From Symbiodinium natans (lineage: Eukaryota; Sar; Dinophyceae; Suessiales; Symbiodiniaceae): DNA of 64,000 nt. The DNA lies in contig CAJNDS010002094.1 in assembly GCA_905221605.1 (NCBI GenBank), positions 248,001-312,000 of the forward strand, read 5' to 3'. Position 1 is the stretch's first letter. Each line of letters starts with the position of its first letter. The notes below the pieces were generated by a model. The model saw nothing but the letters and a program-made list of their open reading frames with translations. It was not told the DNA's origin and ran no database searches. Shown here in pieces: positions 55,540 to 64,000 of the stretch. A program made the translations under genes and the position numbers.

Positions 55540-58500
55540 ACGGGCCTCTGCTCACCAGGCACGACTGCCTTGAGGAAGGCCAGCCTTCAGCTTCAGCGCG
55601 TTTATGGAGCCGCCTCGCACGGGACTCCAGCAGGGCTTCCCAAAGCAAGCTGGATATGGCTGGCCCCAGGCAGCGTTCGTGCAAGCGCACACCCACACTT
55701 GCCGGCTGAAGGCACGGCGGTCTTCTGACCTCGCTGCACATCCCGCAACTGTCCGCATTTATGCCTTGGAAAAGATGCCTGGCAGGGGACCTAGCAGACT
55801 TAACAAAGAGCCCAAAGAGCCAGCTGCTGCTTTTCGATTCAGGCTTCACAGAAGGCCAGCCTGGGGTCCGGTGCCTTTGGAAGGGCTTGAGCGTGATTTT
55901 CGTCAGTGCTGCTGGGCAGAGTCGGGAGAGGGGTCGGAGGTGGGTTTCGGTCCCACTTGCAGGATGGTCATCAAGGAAATCGCTTCGTGTCTGTCTGCAG
56001 ATTCGTATCCAACAAAATGCGCGGGCATCCTCTCCCGCACCTGGTTCTCAACCTACCCTGGAAAGAACGAACCTTTTGCAGTCTCAAAACTGGCAGGAGC
56101 CACAGCGACCCACTGCCAAAGACTTTGTAGCAAAGCCTGCGAACGGCTTAGGCTTCGGCGCCTTTAGAGTTTGCCTTTACAGTGGGCGGAACTCCAGCTG
56201 CGAGAGGACGGCTTCCCGAAGCAAGTTGCACGTCGGTGGCTTCAGGCAACACTTGCACAAGCCCACATCGATACGAGCCAGCCTGTGGCCCAGGGTGGGC
56301 GGAGGTCGTTTGACTGCACCGCCAGGCACGAGAGCAGCCAAGATATCCTGAGGCACAAGCTTTGCCAAGAAGTGCCCCGGCCTCAAGTCGTTCGCGTGCT
56401 GCCCGCAGAGGGACTCGGACGTGTGAGCATCAGGCGGACCACGCAGCACATCATCTAAGAGCTGGAGGGAAGCACAAGCCCATCTCTGGCGCGCCACACG
56501 CCGCTGCGCTGCTACAAAGACGCCCTCTCGGCATGCAATGATCCTGGGAACAGAATCTCACAAGCAACGGCTTACAAACCTAAACTGCTGGACATTGCTG
56601 GACGGCGCAGCTTCTGCGCTTGTCGTCGTCTCCCTGTGCGAAAGGGAACCCAAGCAGACAAGCAGAGGGCCCCATGGAACATGCAAGGACGGAAGTCAGC
56701 GAAGAAAAACTACAGCACTGCAGTCAATGCTGGCAGATACTGGCAGTCTTTCTGTGGCAGCCCGACGCCGGCGCGGCCGTCCTCCGCCGTGCCCGTTGCT
56801 TTCAAGGCAACCTGACTGGAGCCAGAGGACGAGTCTGAAGCGCTCCAGCGTGCGGTGCACGAGCTAGCAAGGACACCGTGTGCACCAATTGCTCATCCTA
56901 CTCTGGACTTGCAAGACAAGAGCGCCTTGGCGCCACAGTTTGGTAGCAAATGACCGGCTGCTGCTCGCGATGAAAGGCACGACTGCTTCAAGAAAGGCCA
57001 GCCTTCCGTCTCCCTGTGCGGGCGGAACTCCAGCTGCGAGAGAACGGCTTCCCGAAGCAAGCTGCACGTCGGTGGCTTCAGGCAGCACGAGCCAGCCTGT
57101 GGCCCAAGGTGGGCGGAGGTCGCTTGACTGCATCGCCAGACACCGCCAGACACCAGAACAGCAAAGATATCCTGAGACGCAAGCTTTGCCAAGTGCCCTG
57201 GCCTCAAGTCGCTCGCATGCTGCCCGCAGATGGGCTCGGACGTGTGAGCATCACACGGGCGGCGCAGCACATCATCTAAGGGCCATCACGCACGGCAACC
57301 TACCAAAAAAGGGCCTCCCGGTCTGAGCAGCACAAGCCCCATCTCTGGCGCCGCAAGCGGGCCACGCGGCCCGCGCACACAAGGATCTTGGGAACAGAAT
57401 CTCAGGAGCCACAGCTTACAAACCTGAACTGCTGGACATTGCCGGCTGCTGCTCACGACGCAGCCCTCATGAAAGGCACGACTGCTTCAAGAAAGGCCAG
57501 CCTTCTGTTTCTGCGCGCTTAGAAAGGTTGGAACCTGTGCGGGCGGAACTCCAGCTGCGAGAGGACGGCTTCCCGAAGCAAGCTGCACGTCGGTAGCTTC
57601 AGGCAGCACGAGCCAGCCTGTGGCCCAAGGTGTGCGGAGGTCGCTTGACTGCATTGCCAGACACGAGAGCAAAGATGTCCTGAGGCACAAGCTTTGCCAA
57701 GTGTCCCAGCCTCAAGTCGCTCGCATGCTGCCCGCAGATGGGCTCGGACGTGTGAGCATCACACGGGCGGCGCAGCACATCATCTAAGGGCCATCACGCA
57801 CGGCAACCTACCAAAAAAGGGCCTCCCGGTCTGAGCAGCACAAGCCCCATCTCTGGCGCCGCAAGCGGGCCACGCGGCCCGCGCACACAAGGATCTTGGG
57901 AACAGAATCTCAGGAGCCACAGCTTACAAACCTGAACTGCTGGACATTGCTGGGCGGCGCAGCTTCTGCGCTTGTCGTCGTCTCCCTGTGCGAAAGGGAA
58001 CCCAAGCAGACAAGCGGAGGGCCCCATGCAACATGCAAGGACGGAAGTCAGAGAAGAAAAACTACAGCACTACAGTCAATGCTGGCAGATACTCTGGCAG
58101 TCTTTCCGCGGCAGCCCGGCCGTCCTCCGCCGTGCCCGTTGTTTTCAAGGAAATCTGATCTGAAGCGCTTCAGGGCGTGGTGCGTGAGCTAGCAAGGACA
58201 CCGTCTGCACCAATTGCTCATCCTACTCCGGACTTGCAGGACAGGAGCTGCGGCGCATGGACAAGATTGCCAGAAGCAGCCGCAACTGCGAAGCGCGCGA
58301 GTGCCACATCGCATGCTAATGTTGCAGCTTGCCAACGTTCCGGGACAAGCATACGGTGTGTCGTACCACAGGCTGTAACTTCATTCCTGACCATGACGTT
58401 CAAAGCACCACGACATGCAAAACGAACTGGAGTGCCCGCATCTGTATGCCTTTTGGCACCACAGCTTGGCTCTAGCTAGCATTCTGGAAACTGGCCAGCT

Positions 58501-58833
58501 GCTTCTCAGTCGTGCAAGCCTCACGGAAGGCACGACTGTTTCAAGGCCAGCCTTCTGCTTCAGAGCAAAGGTTGGAGCTTTGCCCGGGCCTCCCGATGTG
58601 CTAGAAGGGCTCCCGGCAGCAAACTGGATATGGCTGGCCTCAGGCACCCACGCAAGCCCGCAGGTTTAGGGGGTTCAGCCTTTAGGGGCTTAGGGCCTTT
58701 CAGGGGTTAGCAGTTTAGGATTGCGCGGGGTTTAGGGTTTCATGGAGTCAGGCCCAGAATCAGGCGAAGGGCAGGGAACAGCAAAGTCTGGAGCTCTCGC
58801 TCATTTCTTCTGAGCGCAGGCTGCGAAGGCCCT
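55540..58833 (+). repeat. Higher-order repeat, unit 1
   Basis: Same content and order as units 2 and 3, but with small indels: local offsets to unit 2 range from 3,302 (55,761 vs 59,063) to 3,350 (56,880 vs 60,230). It contains two copies of a ~500-bp sub-repeat starting AAAGGCACGACTGCTTCAAG at 56,973 and 57,472. Confidence 0.9.
58663..58742 (+). repeat. Telomere-like patch at the unit 1/2 border
   Basis: GGTTTAGGGGGTTCAG...TTTAGGGGCTTAGGG...GGGGTTTAGGGTTTCATGG, G-rich on the plus strand. Repeated identically at 62,001-62,080. Confidence 0.85.
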
Positions 58834-61800
58834 TTGCTCACAAGGCACTACTGCCTTGAGGAAGGCCAGCCTTCAGCTTCAGCGCGTTTAGAAAGGTCGG
58901 AGCCGCCTCGCACGGGACTCCAGCTGCACGGGAAGGGCTTCCCAAAGCAAGCTGGATATGGCTGGCCCCAGGCAGCGTTCGTGCAAGCCCACACCCACAC
59001 TAGCCGGCTGAAGGCACGGAGGTCTTCTGGCCTCGCTGCACATCCCGCAACCGTCTGCATCTATGCCTTGGAAAAGATGCCTGGCAGGGGACCTAGCAGA
59101 CGTAACAAAGAGCCCAAAGAGCCAGCTGCTGCTTTTCGATTCAGGCTTCACAGAAGGCCAGCCTGGGGTTCGGTGCCTTCGGTGCCTTTGGAAGGGCTTG
59201 AGCGTGATTTTCGTCAGCGCTGCTGGGCAGAGTCGGGAGAGGGGTCGGAGGCGGGTTTGGAGGCGGGTTTCGGTCCCACTTGCAGGATGGTCATCAAGGA
59301 AATCGCCTCGTGGGCTGTGCCAGGACATGTCTGTCTGCAGATTCGCATCCAACAAAATGCGCGGGCATCCTCTCCCGCACCTCGTTCTCAACCTACCCTG
59401 GAAAGAACGAACCTTTTGCAGTCTCAAAACAGGCAGGAGCCACAGCGACCCACTGTCCTCCCAAAGACTTTGTAGCAAAGCCTGCGAACGGCTTAGGCTT
59501 CGGCGCCTTCAGAGTTTGCCTTTACAGTGGGCGGAACTCCAGCTGCGAGAGGACGGCTTCCCGAAGCAAGTTGCACGTCGGTGGCTTCAGGCAACACTTG
59601 CACAAGCCCACATCGATACGAGCCAGCCTGTGGCCCAGGTGGGCGGAGGTCGTTTGACTGCACCGCCAGGCACGAGAGCAGCCAAGATATCCTGAGGCAC
59701 AAGCTTTGCCAAGAAGTGCCCCGGCCTCAAGTCGTTCGCGTGCTGCCTGCAAAGGGACTCGGACGTGTGAGCATCAGGCGGACGGCGCAGCACATCATCT
59801 CAGAGCCATCATGCACATCCGCCCTCCAGAAGCACAAGCCCATCTCTGGCGCGCCACGCCGCTGTGCTGCTACAAAGATGCCCTCTCGGCATGCAATGAT
59901 CCTGGGAACAGAATCTCACAAGCAACGGCTTACAAACCTAAACTGCTGGACATTGCTGGACGGCGCAGCTTGTCGTCGTCTCCCTGTGCGAAAGGGAACC
60001 CAAGCAGACAAGCAGAGGGCCCCATGGAACATGCAAGGACGGAAGTCAACGAAGAAAAACTACAGCACTACAGTCAATGCTGGCAGATACTGGCAGTCTT
60101 TCTGTGGCAGCCCGACGCCGGCGCGGCCGTCCTCCGCCGTGCCCGTTGCTTTCAAGGCAACCTGACTGGAGCCAGAGGACGAGTCTGAAGCGCTCCAGCG
60201 TGCGGTGCACGAGCTAGCAAGGACACCGTGTGCACCAATTGCTCATCCTACTCTGGACTTGCAAGACAAGAGCGCCTTGGCGCCACAGTTTGGTAGCAAA
60301 TGACCGGCTGCTGCTCACGATTAAAGGCACGACTGCTTCAAGAAAGGCCAGCCTTCCGTCTCCCTGTGCGGGCGGAACTCCAGCTGCGAGAGAACGGCTT
60401 CCCGAAGCAAGCTGCACGTCGGTGGCTTCAGGCAGCACGAGCCAGCCTGTGGCCCAAGGTGTGCGGAGGTCGCTTGACTGCATCGCCAGACACGAGAGCA
60501 GCAAAGATGTCCTGAGGCACAAGCTTTGCCAAGTGTCCCAGCCTCAAGTCGCGCGCATGCTGCCCGCAGATGGGCTCGGACGTGTGAGCATCACACGGAC
60601 GGCGCAGCACATCATCTAAGGGCCATCACGCACGGCAACCTACCAAAAAAGGGCCTCCCGGTCTGAGCAGCACAAGCCCCATCTCTGGCGCCGCAAGCGG
60701 GCCACGCCCCCGCGCACACAAGGATCTTGGGAACAGAATCTCAGGAGCGCTTACAAACCTGAACTGCTGGACATTGCCGGCTGCTGCTCACGACGCAACC
60801 CTCATGAAAGGCACGACTGCTTCAAGAAAGGCCAGCCTTCTGTTTCAGCGCGCTTAGGAAGGTTGGAACCTGTGCGGGCGGAACTCCAGCTGGAAGAGAA
60901 TGGCTTCCCGAAGCAAGCTGCACGTCGGTAGTTTCAGGCAGCACGAGCCAGCCTGTGGCCCAAGGTGTGCGGAGGTCGCTTGACTGCATTGCCAGACACG
61001 AGAGCAAAGATGTCCTGAGGCACAAGCTTTGCCAAGTGTCCCAGCCTCAAGTCGCTCGCATGCTGCCCGCAGATGGGCTCGGACGTGTGAGCATCACACG
61101 GGCGGCGCAGCACATCATCTAAGGGCCATCACGCACGGCAACCTACCAAAAAAGGGCCTCCCGGTCTGAGCAGCACAAGCCCCATCTCTGGCGCCGCAAG
61201 CGGGCCACGCGGCCCGCGCACACAAGGATCTTGGGAACAGAATCTCAGGAGCGCTTACAAACCTGAACTGCTGGACATTGCTGGACGGCGCAGCTTCTGC
61301 GCTTGTCGTCGTCTCCCTGTGCGAAAGGGAACCCAAGCAGACAAGCGGAGGGCCCCATGCAACATGCAAGGACGGAAGTCAGCGAAGAAAAACTACAGCA
61401 CTACAGTCAATGCTGGCAGATACTCTGGCAGTCTTTCTGCGGCAGCCCGAAGCCGGCGCGGCCGTCCTCCGCCGTGCCCGTTGCTTTCAAGGAAATCTGA
61501 TCTGAAGCGCTTCAGGGCGTGGTGCGTGAGCTAGCAAGGACACCGTCTGCACCAATTGCTCATCCTACTCCGGACTTGCAGGACAGGAGCTGCGGCGCAT
61601 GGACATGCCAGAAGCAGCCGCAACTGCGAAGCGCGCGAGTGCCACATCGCATGCTAATGTTGCAGCTTGCCAACGTTCTGGGACAAGCATACGGTGTGTC
61701 GTACCACAGGCTGTAACTTCATTCCTGACCATGACGTTCAAAGCACCACGACATGCAAAACGAACTGGAGTGCCCACATCTGTATGCCTTTTGGCACCAC

Positions 61801-62171
61801 AGCTTGGCTCTAGCTAGCATTCTGGAAACTGGCCAGCTGCTTCTCAGTCGTGCAAGCCTCACGGAAGGCACGACTGTTTCAAGGCCAGCCTTCTGCTTCA
61901 GAGCAAAGGTTGGAGCTTTGCCCGGGCCTCCCGATGTGCTAGAAGGGCTCCCGGCAGCAAACTGGATATGGCTGGCCTCAGGCACCCACGCAAGCCCGCA
62001 GGTTTAGGGGGTTCAGCCTTTAGGGGCTTAGGGCCTTTCAGGGGTTAGCAGTTTAGGATTGCGCGGGGTTTAGGGTTTCATGGAGTCAGGCCCAGAATCA
62101 GGCGAAGGGCAGGGAACAGCAAAGTCTGGAGCTCTCGCTCATTTCTTCTGAGCGCAGGCTGCGAAGGCCCT
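58834..62171 (+). repeat. Higher-order repeat, unit 2 (3,338 bp)
   Basis: Near-identical to unit 3 at an offset of 3,338; long stretches differ by single bases only (for example 59,101 vs 62,439). Internal sub-repeats start at 60,323 and 60,807 (offset 484). The frames of about 200 codons inside (58,834-59,475 and 59,063-59,695) overlap in different frames and are copied with the unit, so I treat them as non-coding unless shown otherwise. Confidence 0.95.
62001..62080 (+). repeat. Telomere-like patch at the unit 2/3 border
   Basis: Copy of 58,663-58,742 at +3,338. Confidence 0.85.
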
Positions 62172-64000
62172 TTGCTCACAAGGCACTACTGCCTTGAGGA
62201 AGGCCAGCCTTCAGCTTCAGCGCGTTTAGAAAGGTCGGAGCCGCCTCGCACGGGACTCCAGCTGCACGGGAAGGGCTTCCCAAAGCAAGCTGGATATGGC
62301 TGGCCCCAGGCAGCGTTCGTGCAAGCCCACACCCACACTAGCCGGCTGAAGGCACGGAGGTCTTCTGGCCTCGCTGCACATCCCGCAACCGTCTGCATCT
62401 ATGCCTTGGAAAAGATGCCTGGCAGGGGACCTAGCAGACTTAACAAAGAGCCCAAAGAGCCAGCTGCTGCTTTTCGATTCAGGCTTCACAGAAGGCCAGC
62501 CTGGGGTTCGGTGCCTTCGGTGCCTTTGGAAGGGCTTGAGCGTGATTTTCGTCAGCGCTGCTGGGCAGAGTCGGGAGAGGGGTCGGAGGCGGGTTTGGAG
62601 GCGGGTTTCGGTCCCACTTGCAGGATGGTCATCAAGGAAATCGCCTCGTGGGCTGTGCCAGGACATGTCTGTCTGCAGATTCGCATCCAACAAAATGCGC
62701 GGGCATCCACTCCCGCACCTGGTTCTCAACCTACTCTGGAAAGAACGAACCTTTTGCAGTCTCAAAACAGGCAGGAGCCACAGCGACCCACTGTCCTCCC
62801 AAAGACTTTGTAGCAAAGCCTGCGAACGGCTTAGGCTTCGGCGCCTTCAGAGTTTGCCTTTACAGTGGGCGGAACTCCAGCTGCGAGAGGACGGCTTCCC
62901 GAAGCAAGTTGCACGTCGGTGGCTTCAGGCAACACTTGCACAAGCCCACATCGATACGAGCCAGCCTGTGGCCCAGGTGGGCGGAGGTCGTTTGACTGCA
63001 CCGCCAGGCACGAGAGCAGCCAAGATATCCTGAGGCACAAGCTTTGCCAAGAAGTGCCCCGGCCTCAAGTCGTTCGCGTGCTGCCTGCAAAGGGACTCGG
63101 ACGTGTGAGCATCAGGCGGACGGCGCAGCACATCATCTCAGAGCCATCATGCACATCCGCCCTCCAGAAGCACAAGCCCATCTCTGGCGCGCCACGCCGC
63201 TGTGCTGCTACAAAGATGCCCTCTCGGCATGCAATGATCCTGGGAACAGAATCTCACAAGCAACGGCTTACAAACCTAAACTGCTGGACATTGCTGGACG
63301 GCGCAGCTTCTGCGCTTGTCGTCGTCTCCCTGCGCTGAAGAGAGCCCCAGCAGACAAGCAGAGGGCCCCATGGAACATGCAAGGACGGAAGTCAGCGAAG
63401 AAAAACTACAGCACTGCAGTCAATGCTGGCAGATACTGGCAGTCTTTCTGTGGCAGCCCGACGCCGGCGCGGCCGTCCTCCGCCGTGCCCGTTGCTTTCA
63501 AGGCAACCTGACTGGAGCCAGAGGACGAGTCTGAAGCGCTCCAGCGTGCGGTGCACGAGCTAGCAAGGACACCGTGTGCACCAATTGCTCATCCTACTCT
63601 GGACTTGCAAGACAAGAGCGCCTTGGCGCCACAGTTTGGTAGCAAATGACCGGCTGCTGCTCACGATTAAAGGCACGACTGCTTCAAGAAAGGCCAGGCT
63701 TCCGTCTCCCTGTGCGGGCGGAACTCCAGCTGCGAGAGAACGGCTTCCCGAAGCAAGCTGCACGTCGGTGGCTTCAGGCAGCACGAGCCAGCCTGTGGCC
63801 CAAGGTGTGCGGAGGTCGCTTGACTGCATTGCCAGACACGAGAGCAGCAAAGATGTCCTGAGGCACAAGCTTTGCCAAGTGTCCCAGCCTCAAGTCGCTC
63901 GCATGCTGCCTGCAGATGGGCTCGGACGTGTGAGCATCACACGGACGGCGCAGCACATAAGGGCCATCACGCACGGCAACCTACCAAAAAAGGGCCTCCC
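62172..64000 (+). repeat. Higher-order repeat, unit 3 (truncated by window end)
   Basis: Follows unit 2 at +3,338. An 8-base net length difference near 63,308-63,350 (where unit 2 lacks a CTTCTGCG-type segment) shifts the offset to 3,346 from there on. The array continues beyond the window. Confidence 0.95.

Noticed and set aside
58834..59695. 210-213 codon plus-strand frames, repeated at 62,172-63,033
   Set aside because: They overlap each other in different frames and are copied as part of the 3.34-kb repeat; duplication alone explains their recurrence.

Overview
The window looks like nuclear DNA of a dinoflagellate, probably a symbiodiniacean or a relative. I infer this from four things: a gene cut into dozens of tiny exons whose introns start with GT, GC or GA and end in AG (usually AG|G); TTTAGGG-type telomere-like tracts; an intron-free gene beside an intron-saturated one; and the recognisable genes all on one strand. 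The genus is not determined.

The left 14 kb is gene-dense and reads on the minus strand. From right to left it holds (i) a gene for the NatA auxiliary subunit NAA15, at least 43 exons between 13,776 and its stop at 1,326-1,328; (ii) an intact intron-free nucleotide-sulfate/sugar transporter of the SLC35B/UAA family (5,960-7,249), lying on the same strand entirely inside one NAA15 intron; and (iii) the first 279 codons of an unidentified hydrophilic protein (1-839) that runs off the left edge. Two degenerate CCCTAAA/TTTAGGG tracts (3.9-4.7 kb and 8.5-9.0 kb) also lie inside NAA15 introns.

From about 14 to 48 kb I find no complete gene. There are isolated exon-like segments with credible splice sites, mostly on the minus strand (16.7, 31.7-33.3, 45.3 and 47.1 kb; one on the plus strand at 47.9 kb), one small open frame with a signal-like N-terminus (19.9-20.3 kb), a probable fossil of a Ty1/copia element (26.2-26.8 kb), short minisatellites and locally duplicated blocks (29/40 kb and 37-41 kb).

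From about 50 to 64 kb the sequence is dominated by one diverse repeat family. It ends in a higher-order array whose last two units are nearly identical (period 3,338 bp), carry telomere-like patches and continue past the right edge. With base composition near 55% GC, reading frames up to roughly 235 codons are expected by chance in a window this size, so most such frames are left out.
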